DNA of 64,000 nucleotides, from positions 6,083,816 to 6,147,815 of the forward strand of contig NZ_QFRX01000001.1 in the NCBI RefSeq assembly GCF_003143935.1. Reading direction: 5' to 3'. Positions 1 through 8,040 of this stretch are shown in pieces. Position 1 is the stretch's first letter. Each line of letters opens with the position of its first letter. This stretch comes from Streptomyces sp. Act143. Lineage in GTDB: Bacteria; Actinomycetota; Actinomycetes; Streptomycetales; Streptomycetaceae. The position numbers were made by a program, and so were the translations under genes. Below the pieces are notes generated by a model, which saw nothing but the letters and a program-made list of their open reading frames with translations, made no database searches and was not told the DNA's origin.

Positions 1-375
1 CACGAAGAGCCAGGCGAAGCCGTAGAAGATGAGGCCGAGGCCGCCGGTCGCGGAGAGCACGGCGAGGGTGATCCGGAAGATCACCGGGTCCATGTCGTAC
101 TGCCGCCCGAGGCCGGCGCACACGCCCGCGAGCGTCTTGTACCGCCGGTCGCGGCGGAACTTCGGCGGCGGCGCGGCCGTTGCGTCATCGCCGGGGAGAT
201 CCGTCCCGTCGGTCTCGCCCGGTCGCCGCCCAGCCGCACCCGGTCGGTCCTGCTCCTTCCGCGCGCCCGCACCCGCCTGTGCGCGCGGTTCCTCACCGGC
301 GGCGGTCGCGGAGGGCGCGGCGGACGAGGCGCCCTCGTCGGGCGCCGGGTCCGCGGCGTGCTGGTGATCTGTCAT
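1..375 (-). CDS. PspC domain protein, C-terminus cut by window edge
   Basis: The reading frame starts at the ATG on the complement of 373-375 and runs off the left edge, so only about 125 residues are visible. The first 65 or so are a low-complexity Ala/Pro/Glu-rich cytoplasmic tail. They are followed by a PspC domain (KFRRDRRYKTLAGVCAGLGR, then IFRITLAVLSATGGLGLIFYG entering a membrane segment). PspC proteins are inner-membrane envelope-stress proteins. The gene is divergent from a histidine kinase that also begins with a PspC domain, so the two probably sense the same envelope condition. What lies beyond the edge, such as a further kinase domain, cannot be seen. Confidence 0.8.
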   Translation of the reverse strand, partial: MTDHQHAADPAPDEGASSAAPSATAAGEEPRAQAGAGARKEQDRPGAAGRRPGETDGTDLPGDDATAAPPPKFRRDRRYKTLAGVCAGLGRQYDMDPVIFRITLAVLSATGGLGLIFYGFAWLFV

Positions 376-529
376 GTGTCCATGGTGACGGGCGAGCTGC
401 CGCGACGGGAGTCGGAACGACCCTGGCCGGACCCTGATATCGCCCCTGACCCGGGGCCGGGGAGACGTTCCGGCCCGCGGCCGTTTCCGTGCCCTTCGAA
501 GATCAGGGGAGTCTAGGGGGCCGACCCTG
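376..529. promoter_or_regulatory. Divergent promoter region between two PspC genes
   Basis: This 154-bp spacer separates divergent PspC-domain genes. It carries a separated 7-bp inverted repeat (CCCCTGA near 443 and TCAGGGG near 505) and two CCCTGAT copies (near 432 and 525). No clear -35/-10 pair is assigned. A shared regulator, for example the adjacent LuxR-type response regulator, is an inference only. Confidence 0.35.
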
Positions 530-1861
530 ATGCTCCGGCCGTTCCGCCGTGTGAACATCGATGGCATGCCGGAAGCAGCCGCAGCAGCGCCACTCGTCGA
601 ACCGCGGCCGCCGCGCAAGCTCTACCGCAGCAGTGACGGACGCTGGCTGGGGGGTGTGGCGCGGGGGCTCGCCGGGCATCTCGGGCTGCCCGTGATCTGG
701 GTGCGCCTCGTCTTCGTCGGCCTTTTCATGGCGGACGGCCTCGGCGCCCTGCTGTACGCCGCGTTCTGGTTCTTCGTGCCGCTGGGAGTCGGGGGCGTGA
801 GCGGTCAGAAGCCGCCGTCCTTCGTCACCACCGAGACCTCACCCGACGGCCGCCGCCGGCTCGTCGCCCGCAGACCGGACCGCGGCCAGATCGTCGCCCT
901 GCTGCTCATGGTCGTGGTGGCCATGGTTTTTGTGGGCAATGTGAACCTGGGCACCGGCGCGAAGGCCTATCTCTGGCCCGCCGTCCTCGTCGGCGCCGGT
1001 GTGGCCCTGGTGTGGCGCCAGGCCGACAACGCCCGCCGGGCCCGCTGGGCCGAGGTCGGCCGCCGCAGGCGCACGCTCAGCCTGCTGCGCGCCGCGGGCG
1101 GCGTCCTGCTGGTCACGGCCGGTGTGTCCGGGATCTTCGTCATGCAGGGCTCGGCCGCCCACCTCGGCTCGGTCCTCCAGGCGGCCCTCGCGGTCCTGGT
1201 CGGCATCACACTCCTCGCCGGCCCCTACCTCGTGCGCATGACCCAGGACCTCTCCGAGGAGCGCCTGATGCGCATCCGCGCCCAGGAGCGCGCCGAGGTC
1301 GCCGCCCACGTCCACGACTCCGTGCTGCACACCCTGACCCTGATCCAGCGCAACGCGGAGAACGCGAACGAGGTGCGCCGCCTCGCCCGCGCCCAGGAGC
1401 GCGACCTGCGCACCTGGCTCTACAAACCCGAGGGCACGGGCAAGGACGAGGCCGACGAACCCGACACCCTCGCCGAGGCGGTGCGGCGCAACGCGGCCGA
1501 GATCGAGGACAAGCACGGCGTCCCCCTGGAGGTCGTCATCGTCGGCGACTGCCCCCTCGACGAACGCATCGGCGCACAGATGCAGGCCGCGCGCGAGGCG
1601 ATGGTGAACGCGGCCAAGTACGGTGGCGAGGGCGGCGCGGTGCAGGTCTACGCCGAGGTCGAGGGAAAGACGGTGTTCGTGTCGGTCCGGGACCGTGGCC
1701 CCGGCTTCGACCTCGATTCGATACCCGCCGACCGCATGGGTGTCAGAGAATCGATCATCGGCCGCATGGAGCGCCACGGCGGCACGGCCCGCCTGCGCGC
1801 GGTGCCGGGCGGCGGCACGGAGGTCGAGCTGGAGATGGAGAGGGCGGAGAAGACGTCATGA
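530..1861 (+). CDS. PspC-domain sensor histidine kinase
   Basis: Two-component sensor kinase of 443 residues. Residues about 30-90 form a PspC domain with a membrane helix (KLYRSSDGRWLGGVARGLAG). Further hydrophobic helices lie near 120-155 and 190-240. A HisKA_3-type dimerisation region (AAHVHDSVLHTL, likely phospho-accepting His262) and a HATPase domain (AREAMVNAAKYGG, then DRGPGFD and GVRESI G-boxes) follow. It is translationally coupled by a 4-bp ATGA overlap to the LuxR-type regulator downstream, its obvious partner. The start at 530 has AGGGGG 10 nt upstream; an ATG at 566 (MPEAAA) would lose only 12 poorly conserved residues and is also plausible. Confidence 0.92.
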   Translation: MLRPFRRVNIDGMPEAAAAAPLVEPRPPRKLYRSSDGRWLGGVARGLAGHLGLPVIWVRLVFVGLFMADGLGALLYAAFWFFVPLGVGGVSGQKPPSFVTTETSPDGRRRLVARRPDRGQIVALLLMVVVAMVFVGNVNLGTGAKAYLWPAVLVGAGVALVWRQADNARRARWAEVGRRRRTLSLLRAAGGVLLVTAGVSGIFVMQGSAAHLGSVLQAALAVLVGITLLAGPYLVRMTQDLSEERLMRIRAQERAEVAAHVHDSVLHTLTLIQRNAENANEVRRLARAQERDLRTWLYKPEGTGKDEADEPDTLAEAVRRNAAEIEDKHGVPLEVVIVGDCPLDERIGAQMQAAREAMVNAAKYGGEGGAVQVYAEVEGKTVFVSVRDRGPGFDLDSIPADRMGVRESIIGRMERHGGTARLRAVPGGGTEVELEMERAEKTS

Positions 1862-2559
1862 GCGACCCGACCGAGGCGAACGACACGACGACGAGTGAGC
1901 GCCGGGTGCGAGTGGTCCTCGTCGACGACCACCGCATGTTCCGTACGGGGGTGCAGGCGGAGATCGGCCAGACCGAGCAGACCGGGGTGGAAGTGGTCGG
2001 CGAGGCCGCCGACGTCGACCAGGCGGTCACGGTCATCACGGCCACCCGTCCCGAGGTGGTTCTCCTCGACGTGCACCTCCCTGGCGGCGGCGGAGTCGAA
2101 GTCCTGCGCCGCTGCGCCCCGTTGATGGCGGACGCGGAGCAGCCGGTGCGGTTCCTGGCGCTGTCCGTGTCGGACGCGGCGGAGGACGTGATCGGCGTGA
2201 TCCGGGGCGGAGCGAGGGGCTACGTCACCAAGACGATCACCGGCACCGACCTCGTCGACTCCATCTTCCGCGTGCAGGACGGCGACGCGGTGTTCTCGCC
2301 GAGGCTCGCCGGTTTCGTGCTGGACGCCTTCGCGTCGACGGACGCGCCGCCGGTGGACGAGGACCTGGACCGCCTCACGCAGCGCGAGCGCGAGGTGCTG
2401 CGGCTGATCGCGCGCGGCTACGCGTACAAGGAGATCGCCAAGCAGTTGTTCATCTCCGTGAAGACGGTGGAGTCCCATGTGTCGGCGGTCCTGCGCAAGT
2501 TGCAGCTGTCGAACCGCCATGAGCTGACGCGGTGGGCGACGGCACGTCGGCTGGTGTGA
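1858..2559 (+). CDS. LuxR/NarL-family response regulator
   Basis: Response regulator of 233 residues. An N-terminal receiver domain has the acidic pair in VLVDDHRMF, the phospho-acceptor Asp71 in VVLLDVHLPGG and Lys in YVTKTI. A C-terminal LuxR-type HTH occupies about 172-228 (LTQREREVLRLIARG ... VKTVESHVSAVLRKL). The start is the ATG inside the ATGA overlap with the kinase stop, showing coupled translation. Its 3' end overlaps the convergent ATPase gene by 110 bp. It probably receives phosphate from the PspC kinase and controls envelope-stress genes, perhaps including the flanking PspC genes; targets are not shown by sequence. Confidence 0.94.
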   Translation: MSDPTEANDTTTSERRVRVVLVDDHRMFRTGVQAEIGQTEQTGVEVVGEAADVDQAVTVITATRPEVVLLDVHLPGGGGVEVLRRCAPLMADAEQPVRFLALSVSDAAEDVIGVIRGGARGYVTKTITGTDLVDSIFRVQDGDAVFSPRLAGFVLDAFASTDAPPVDEDLDRLTQREREVLRLIARGYAYKEIAKQLFISVKTVESHVSAVLRKLQLSNRHELTRWATARRLV

Positions 2560-2944
2560 CGAACCAGACCGTCTTGCCGACACCGTCGGTTCGCGGTTCG
2601 GTGCCCCACGTCTCGGCGAGCAGCGTCACCAGGATCAGGCCCCGCCCCGACTCGTCGTCCGGGGAAGGGTTCCGGAACGTCGGCATGCTCTCGTCCGCGT
2701 CCGTCACCGAGACGCGAAGACGCCGGTCGTCGCCCAGCACGCACCGGACCCTGATCTCCCGGCCGGGGGAGACGCGGGCGTGCCGGTAGGCGTTGGTCAT
2801 CAACTCGCTGAGCAGCAGCACGGCGGTGTCGGTGACCTCGTCCGGGAGCTTCCAGTCGGCGGCCTGCGCACGGAGAAGAGCGCGGGACCGGCCCACGCTG
2901 CGGGGGTGGCGGGGCAGTTGCCACACGACGGCTTCCTCGGGCAT
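2450..2944 (-). CDS. Anti-sigma-like ATP-binding protein (HATPase_c_2)
   Basis: Small histidine-kinase-like ATPase of the RsbW/SpoIIAB type common in Streptomyces. Visible features are the N-box (LLLSELMTNAYRHA), the SVTDADES motif, the glycine-rich GRGLILVTLLAETWG and the terminal GKTVWFV strand. I prefer the ATG at 2944 because AAGGAAGAG lies just upstream; an in-frame ATG at 2980 is possible. The last ~37 residues after the domain are encoded opposite the HTH end of the convergent response regulator and look like a read-through tail rather than a domain. It is divergent from an XRE/DUF397 pair, the arrangement seen in whiJ/abaA-type developmental loci of Streptomyces. Confidence 0.85.
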   Translation of the reverse strand: MPEEAVVWQLPRHPRSVGRSRALLRAQAADWKLPDEVTDTAVLLLSELMTNAYRHARVSPGREIRVRCVLGDDRRLRVSVTDADESMPTFRNPSPDDESGRGLILVTLLAETWGTEPRTDGVGKTVWFVTPADVPSPTASAHGGSTAATCAGPPTHGTPPSSRR

Positions 2945-3031
2945 GCGCGGTTCTCTTCCTTGCGGGTGGTTGTCCGTCATTTGCCGTGATCAGGCTGGTG
3001 GTTGACGCGTAGCCTCGGGGAGTGGCGGAGT

Positions 3032-3054
3032 GTGTACAGAGGGTGCGTGTACAC
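3032..3054. promoter_or_regulatory. Inverted repeat in the ATPase/XRE divergent promoter
   Basis: Perfect 7-bp arms GTGTACA (3032-3038) and TGTACAC (3048-3054) are separated by 9 bp. The repeat sits 33-55 bp upstream of the XRE regulator start. The position suits an autoregulatory operator for the XRE protein; binding is inferred. Confidence 0.45.
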
Positions 3055-3086
3055 GGCGTGTCGGTGGAGGCGGGTGGGCGCGAACG

Positions 3087-3884
3087 ATGACTCAGCCGAA
3101 CTGGCGGTACTGCGGCGGGCAGGTCAAGTTGTGGCGCGAGGAGGCGGGGGTCGCCCGCCAGGCGCTCGCCGAGGAGGCCGGGTACGACTACGAGTACGTG
3201 AAGTCGATGGAGTGCGGGCGGCGACGGCCGACGCTGCGGTTGTTGCAGGTCGCGGACCAGATGTGCGGAGCGCGGGGGAAGCTGCTGGCGGGGCATGAGT
3301 TTCTGAAGCCGGAGCCGTTTCCGGCGCGGTCGCAGGAGTACATGGAGCTGGAGGCCGAGGCGATCGCCGTGCACGACTACTCGCTGGGGCTCATTCCGGG
3401 GTTGTTGCAGACTCGGGGGTACGCGACGGCGCTGATCGGCGAGAGCTGCCCGCCGTTGGACGACGAGACGGTGGAGGAGCGGGTTCGGGCGCGGTTGGCC
3501 AGGCAGGAGTCGTTGAAGCGGCGGACTGGCACGGTGTACGGCTTCGTCATCTATGAGGCCGCGCTGCGTACGGGAGTTGGCGGACCGGAGGTCATGCGTG
3601 AGCAACTGCTCCATCTGCCAGAGGTCGGCACGCGTCGGAACGTGTCCATCCAGGTGCTGCCCTTCGGCAAGTGCGGGGGCCTCGCACTCAATGGGTCGTT
3701 CATCCTGCTGGAGACGGCTGATCGTGAGCACTTCGCCTATGTCGAGAGTCCGGAGACCAGTGCGCTCCATGCTGACGCGCACAAGGTCGGTGACCTCGCG
3801 CAAGCCCATGGCATGATCCGCATGCAGGCTCTCGGAGTTGAGGAGTCGGCTGCGTTCATCAGGAAGGTGGCACAGGAGCTATGA
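3087..3884 (+). CDS. XRE-family regulator, Scr1/WhiJ type (HTH + DUF5753)
   Basis: 265-residue regulator with an N-terminal HTH_31-type helix-turn-helix (VKLWREEAGVARQALAEEAG ... SMECGRRRPT) and a long DUF5753 domain (QEYMELEAEAIAVHDYSLGLIPGLLQTRGYA ... QVLPFGKCGGLALNGSFILLE). DUF5753 is the hallmark of the large Streptomyces WhiJ/Scr1-like family. The ATG at 3087 is chosen with GGAGG about 16 nt upstream; the in-frame GTG at 3030 would lie in the operator-like repeat. It overlaps the following DUF397 gene by 4 bp (ATGA). Such pairs act in development and antibiotic control and have been proposed to behave like toxin-antitoxin pairs. Confidence 0.93.
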   Translation: MTQPNWRYCGGQVKLWREEAGVARQALAEEAGYDYEYVKSMECGRRRPTLRLLQVADQMCGARGKLLAGHEFLKPEPFPARSQEYMELEAEAIAVHDYSLGLIPGLLQTRGYATALIGESCPPLDDETVEERVRARLARQESLKRRTGTVYGFVIYEAALRTGVGGPEVMREQLLHLPEVGTRRNVSIQVLPFGKCGGLALNGSFILLETADREHFAYVESPETSALHADAHKVGDLAQAHGMIRMQALGVEESAAFIRKVAQEL

Positions 3885-4069
3885 AGACTGAACTGACGTG
3901 GTTCAAGTCCAGCTACAGCGACTCCCAGGGCGGCGCCTGCCTCGAAGTAGCCCTCCACCCCCACACCACCCACGTCCGGGACTCGAAGCTCGGCCCCCAA
4001 GGCCCCCGCTTCGAAGTCCCCTCCGACGCCTGGGCCGCCTTCGTCGCCTACGCTTCCCGCGAGGCCTGA
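3881..4069 (+). CDS. DUF397 protein, partner of the XRE regulator
   Basis: 62-residue DUF397 protein with the family signature WFKSSYSDSQGGACLEVA, then VRDSKLG and the C-terminal WAAFVAY. It starts at the ATG within the ATGA overlap with the upstream XRE gene, so the two are made together. DUF397 proteins are nearly always encoded next to XRE-DUF5753 regulators and are thought to bind or modulate them; no catalytic residues are known. The full family length is present. Confidence 0.93.
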   Translation: MKTELTWFKSSYSDSQGGACLEVALHPHTTHVRDSKLGPQGPRFEVPSDAWAAFVAYASREA

Positions 4070-4211
4070 GCCTCGAGCTTCGGGCGTCGAGATCCGAGCT
4101 TCTCTTTCAAGGAATGGGCGGAAAGAATCCACCCGCCCTCCCACCCTCCCCGCGTCCAACTCGCGCGCGCACCAGCCGAGATGACTTTTCGTGATCGGCT
4201 TGCGACGCGCA

Positions 4212-4236
4212 GTCGCGAACCTCTAGCGTTCGCGAC
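4212..4236. repeat. Perfect 9-bp inverted repeat upstream of the wHTH gene
   Basis: GTCGCGAAC (4212-4220) and GTTCGCGAC (4228-4236) flank the 7-nt spacer CTCTAGC. It lies about 70 bp upstream of the winged-helix gene and just before a second hairpin. It may be an operator or the first stem of a structured leader RNA. Confidence 0.5.
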
Positions 4237-4245
4237 AACAAACAA

Positions 4246-4277
4246 CCCCGGTCGGGTGCTACCAACACCCGCCGGGG
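4246..4277 (+). promoter_or_regulatory. GC-rich leader hairpin (possible attenuator)
   Basis: CCCCGG-T-CGGGTG (4246-4258) pairs with CACCCGCCGGGG (4266-4277) around the loop CTACCAA, with a single bulged T. The stem ends 31 nt before the GTG of the downstream gene. With no U-tract it could still terminate or pause transcription in an actinomycete; I infer an attenuator or mRNA-stability element. Confidence 0.4.
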
Positions 4278-4308
4278 TCTCACCCTCAAGATCGAAGAGA
4301 GCGATCTC

Positions 4309-5220
4309 GTGGCTTCTGAAGACTTTAACGCTGCTCCGCCCGCGCCCGCAGCCCATCCCATGGCCAAGCCCGGCTACGGCAAGCGTTCCGCGCCGGACCA
4401 GCAGCGCTCCCGGCGCGGCGACTTCGCCCACCTCCCGCCCCGCGAGGCGTACCTCGCCGGCCTCATCGACCGGCTGCCCGAGAACGCGGCGATGGACGCC
4501 AAGACCCTCGCCAAGGCGCAGCCCCTCTACGGGCAGCAGGCCGTGCGCACGGCGCTCAACGAACTCGGCCGAGCCGGGCATCTGCGGCGCGTACGGCGTC
4601 GCGTACCGCCGGGTGAGGGGGAGACCGGTACGCGATGGGTGTTCCTCACGTACTGGTCGCGTACCGCACGTGACGACGAATGGTGGGCCAGGGGCCTCGA
4701 AGGTGACGTGACGCCCGAGGGCGAGACCAGGCCGGTCGTGGACGACGTACCGTCACCGTCCCGGGCCTCCCAGGCCTACGACACCCTCGCCCGCCTCGGT
4801 CTCCGCGAACCGCGCCTCGCCCTGTCCGCCGCCGACTGCGCCGCCCTCGAAGAGCTGGCCGACGCATGGCTCGCCCGAGGCGCGTCGCCGGAGCAGCTGA
4901 CGCAGGTTCTTGTCGCCGGGCTCCCGGACCCGGTGCACGCGCCCCGCGCCTTCCTGCGGCGGCGGCTGGTCGACAGAATGCCGCCCGAGCGTTCCGCCCC
5001 TGCGCCCGCGCCAGCACCCCGCACGCTGATGGAGTGCACCGACTGCCGCGTACCCGGCCGTCCGGAGGCGCTGTCCGGAGGGCTTTGCCGGGCCTGCCGA
5101 GGCGGGGACGGCGGCGGAGCGGACGAGCAGGCGCAGGCGCGATCCGCCACCGTGCGGGCCTGGGCCGCACAGGTGCGGACAGCGATCCGTACGCCCGCTA
5201 CGGCTCGACCGTCGCCATGA
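4309..5220 (+). CDS. Winged-helix protein with C-terminal Cys4 zinc ribbon
   Basis: 303-residue protein not tied to a named pathway. Residues 40-110 form a MarR-like winged helix (YLAGLIDRLPENAAMDAKTLAKAQPLYGQQAVRTALNELGRAGHLRRV plus a wing). A linker follows, then a helical part with an ALEELADAW...LTQVLVAGLPDPV motif. Near residue 245 there is a Cys4 knuckle (CTDC ... CRAC). This layout resembles Streptomyces helix-turn-helix proteins of plasmid- or phage-like origin. It starts with GTG at 4309 after GAAGAGAG and is preceded by two hairpins. Its 3' end overlaps the convergent TIR/STAND gene by 23 bp. DNA binding is likely; targets are unknown. Confidence 0.8.
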   Translation: MASEDFNAAPPAPAAHPMAKPGYGKRSAPDQQRSRRGDFAHLPPREAYLAGLIDRLPENAAMDAKTLAKAQPLYGQQAVRTALNELGRAGHLRRVRRRVPPGEGETGTRWVFLTYWSRTARDDEWWARGLEGDVTPEGETRPVVDDVPSPSRASQAYDTLARLGLREPRLALSAADCAALEELADAWLARGASPEQLTQVLVAGLPDPVHAPRAFLRRRLVDRMPPERSAPAPAPAPRTLMECTDCRVPGRPEALSGGLCRACRGGDGGGADEQAQARSATVRAWAAQVRTAIRTPATARPSP

Positions 5221-8035
5221 GGGAACGGCGTCCGCTTCCGCGCCGGACAATCGTGATCAGGGTGGCTGGTAGAGAGGAAAGGGCGCTCAGGGACAACAGG
5301 ATCAACGGCCACAGTGTGGGGGCGCCGGTGGACAGGAGGAGGACGCTGGTGAGCAATGCCATCAAGGCGACGCCCAGCAGCGTGGTGGCCATGAACTTTG
5401 TCACGCGCGTCCTTCTTGCGTCGGCCGTCGACGCCAATACGTACTCCATCTCAAGCGGGGTGAACCCTGCGGTCGTCCGTCCTGGGGTCCGGTAGAGCAG
5501 CGAGGGCGGTTCGCTGAGCAGCCCTTCCCGGCGACGTCCCGACCGGACCCAGTCCCGCGCGGCGACCTTCAGTTGCTGGCGCAGCGAAAGCTCGGCCCCG
5601 GCCTGGTCGACCCAGGCCTGGAATCTGGGCCATGCGCTGATCAGCGCATGGTGAGCGAGCAGGACCTGCGGCTCGTTCCCGGCTTCGGCCGAGATGACGA
5701 GGAGCCGCTCCTGGACCATCCGTTCGCACACCCCCTCGGTCTCCATGAGCGAGAGGTAGGCGACAGGGAGAGCCTGCCTCCAGTACCGACCGTCGGCGTC
5801 GACCGTCACGAGGTGCAGGAGCAGATCGCGAGCCCGACTTCTGTCGTCTTCGGAGAAGGAGGCGAACACTTCCTCCGCCGTGTGCGCCAGGCTGCCCTGG
5901 ATGCCCCCGGTCTCTTGGTAGGACCGGTGGGTGAGGTAGCCGTCCTCCCGCCGCTTCCACATCTCGCGCAGCGTGAATTGCAGGAGCGGCAGGGCGCCGG
6001 GCTCGTCCCCCATGTCCTGGAGCAGGCGTTCGGTGAGGCCCGGTTCCAGATGGAGCCCGGCGGCCAGGGCCGGTTTTTCGACCGCCTCGCGCATCTCTCG
6101 TTCGGACATCGGCGGCACGGCCACGGTGTGCTTCATGAGCGCCGGAGCGTGGCTCCTGGCCTGTGCGACGAAGTCGGCGCGCAGGACCGTGATCAGCCTC
6201 GCCGACACGTCAGGATCCTTGGCCAACTCCACCAACAGGCCGTAGATCACGTCGCGTTGGTCGGCACTGGCAAGGGTGAACAGTTCCTCGAACTGGTCGA
6301 GCACGACGACGGTGCCTTTACGCGCAATCTGGCGAAGCGCCTGCAACTGCTCGATCCCGCCGGAATGGTTGACTCTGACGATCCGCCAGAGTTCGCTCCC
6401 CGGCAGCACACCCCTGCGCAACGCGGGAATCACCCCCGCGTTCACAAGGCTCGTCTTGCCGCTGGCCGCGCCGCCGACGATCGTGCACCTCCCCTCCGTG
6501 CGCAGAGAGTCCAGCACTCGGTCGACAAGCTCACCGCGCCCGAAGAACACCGCCGCGTCGGCCTCGGAGAACGGCTGAAGTCCGAGGTACGGGCTGCGCT
6601 CCACGAGGGCGGGCTCAGGCTCGGTCGGCATCCGTGTTCGCAGACTCGCTCGTACGGCCTCCACCAGCCCGTCCGGCTCCAGCCCCGCCCGGTAGTCGAG
6701 AAACTGCAACTCCCGCAGTTCGTAAGGGGGTTGACCTGTGCCCGGGAGCATGACCGGAAGCACCTGCGCGAGACCACCGGCGTTGACGACGGCCGCGAGT
6801 TCGCGCTGCTGCCAGGGACTGAGTTGTCCCAGTTCGCCGACTAGGAACAGGGCGAGCCGTGCCGAGACCTGGGCCGACGTGGGCAGGCGCGTCCCCGCGG
6901 GTGCATCCGGCTCCGCGACGCGGACATCGCGAGCCTCCAACAGGTCACGGATCCGGCCCGCCACCTCCCTGTCGCCACCGCTGTACGACAGATAGACGTC
7001 CGCCTGAGCGAACCGGGACGTGGGGTCGTACTGCGTCACGACCGGCTCCACTGCCTGCCGACCGCTTCCCTCCAGCACCGCCTCCGACCGCAGCCGCGCC
7101 AGCCGGTTGCCGCTCGGTGCCAGCAGGGCGATGGCGTTGCGCAGACTGTCGTAGGCCCGGGCCAATGACCGCCGCTCCTGGGCCCTCCCCGGATCGGTGA
7201 TCACCTGCTCGTCGAAGGCGTAGGCAGGCACGTACGGCACCTGCAACTCCCAGAAACCCAGCCCCGACGCCCTCAGCGCCTCCGGCGTGAACGTGTCGAA
7301 GCTCCGGCGGAACCGGTGGGCGAAGTCCGCCAGGAGCTCCGCGTCCTGCTGGTCGATGCGTGCCGGCACCACCAGCGCCTCCAGGGGGCGGTCACCTCGT
7401 ACCGCCCGCACCTGCGGTGACAGGAAGTGCCGGACCATCCACTCCGTGCCCTCGACGTTCTGAAGGTTGGCCGCGCACAACGCGACGATGACATCGGCCA
7501 GTTGGTACGCGCACACCCCGCCCAGCTCGGTGACCCCCGTACGGCTGTCCACCAGGACGATGTCGTACCGCTCCGCGCACGCCCTGCGGAACCACTCGAA
7601 GAACAGCTCGCCCGACCAGACGTAGTAGAAGTCCTGCCAGTCGAAGCGGCGCAGCTCGGCGCCGTAGCGGGTCATCTGGTCGTCCGTCAGGCGCAGGCCC
7701 GCCGGGAGCAGGTCGAGACGGCCGCCGTCCGAGCGGGGCGGGTAGACCGTGGAGATGTAGCGGTCCAGGTCGCGGTAGGCGTCCTCCGCGCCCTCGTCCG
7801 CAGCCGAAGAGGCCACGGACATGGCGTACTTGAAGGCCAGGAGCAGGTCCAGCAGGCCCTCGCGGCCACGGACTCGTCCGTGGTCGATCGGGAAGAAGTG
7901 CTCCAGGCCCGGCGCCTCCAGGTCGAAGTCGACCATCAGCACCCGCATGCCGCTGCGCGCCAGCTGGTCGGCGATGTTGGCCAGGGCCATGGAGCGGCCG
8001 ACGCCGCCCTTATAGGAGTAGAACGTGACGATCAC
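5198..8035 (-). CDS. KGGVGR ATPase-TIR-nSTAND1 fusion with C-terminal membrane anchor
   Basis: 945-residue multidomain protein. Residues 1-300 are a ParA/MinD-like ATPase of the KGGVGR variant class (KGGVGRS at 9-15, DFDLEAPG at 36-43, VDSRTG at 162-167). Residues 345-470 form a TIR domain (DVYLSYSGGDREVA, then SPWQQRE with E412 at the usual catalytic-Glu position). Residues 481-700 are an nSTAND1 NTPase (PYLGLQPFSEADAAVFFGR; Walker A GGAASGKT 521-528; Walker B VVVLDQFEE around D580). A helical region and two membrane helices (about 882-930) complete it. It begins at the GTG 5 bp after the DUF4062 stop, with GAAGG inside that gene, so the pair is one operon. The architecture fits an anti-phage or self/non-self conflict protein; this is inference. 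Confidence 0.9.
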   Translation of the reverse strand: MIVTFYSYKGGVGRSMALANIADQLARSGMRVLMVDFDLEAPGLEHFFPIDHGRVRGREGLLDLLLAFKYAMSVASSAADEGAEDAYRDLDRYISTVYPPRSDGGRLDLLPAGLRLTDDQMTRYGAELRRFDWQDFYYVWSGELFFEWFRRACAERYDIVLVDSRTGVTELGGVCAYQLADVIVALCAANLQNVEGTEWMVRHFLSPQVRAVRGDRPLEALVVPARIDQQDAELLADFAHRFRRSFDTFTPEALRASGLGFWELQVPYVPAYAFDEQVITDPGRAQERRSLARAYDSLRNAIALLAPSGNRLARLRSEAVLEGSGRQAVEPVVTQYDPTSRFAQADVYLSYSGGDREVAGRIRDLLEARDVRVAEPDAPAGTRLPTSAQVSARLALFLVGELGQLSPWQQRELAAVVNAGGLAQVLPVMLPGTGQPPYELRELQFLDYRAGLEPDGLVEAVRASLRTRMPTEPEPALVERSPYLGLQPFSEADAAVFFGRGELVDRVLDSLRTEGRCTIVGGAASGKTSLVNAGVIPALRRGVLPGSELWRIVRVNHSGGIEQLQALRQIARKGTVVVLDQFEELFTLASADQRDVIYGLLVELAKDPDVSARLITVLRADFVAQARSHAPALMKHTVAVPPMSEREMREAVEKPALAAGLHLEPGLTERLLQDMGDEPGALPLLQFTLREMWKRREDGYLTHRSYQETGGIQGSLAHTAEEVFASFSEDDRSRARDLLLHLVTVDADGRYWRQALPVAYLSLMETEGVCERMVQERLLVISAEAGNEPQVLLAHHALISAWPRFQAWVDQAGAELSLRQQLKVAARDWVRSGRRREGLLSEPPSLLYRTPGRTTAGFTPLEMEYVLASTADARRTRVTKFMATTLLGVALMALLTSVLLLSTGAPTLWPLILLSLSALSSLPATLITIVRRGSGRRSLMATVEP

Positions 8036-8040
8036 GCCGC

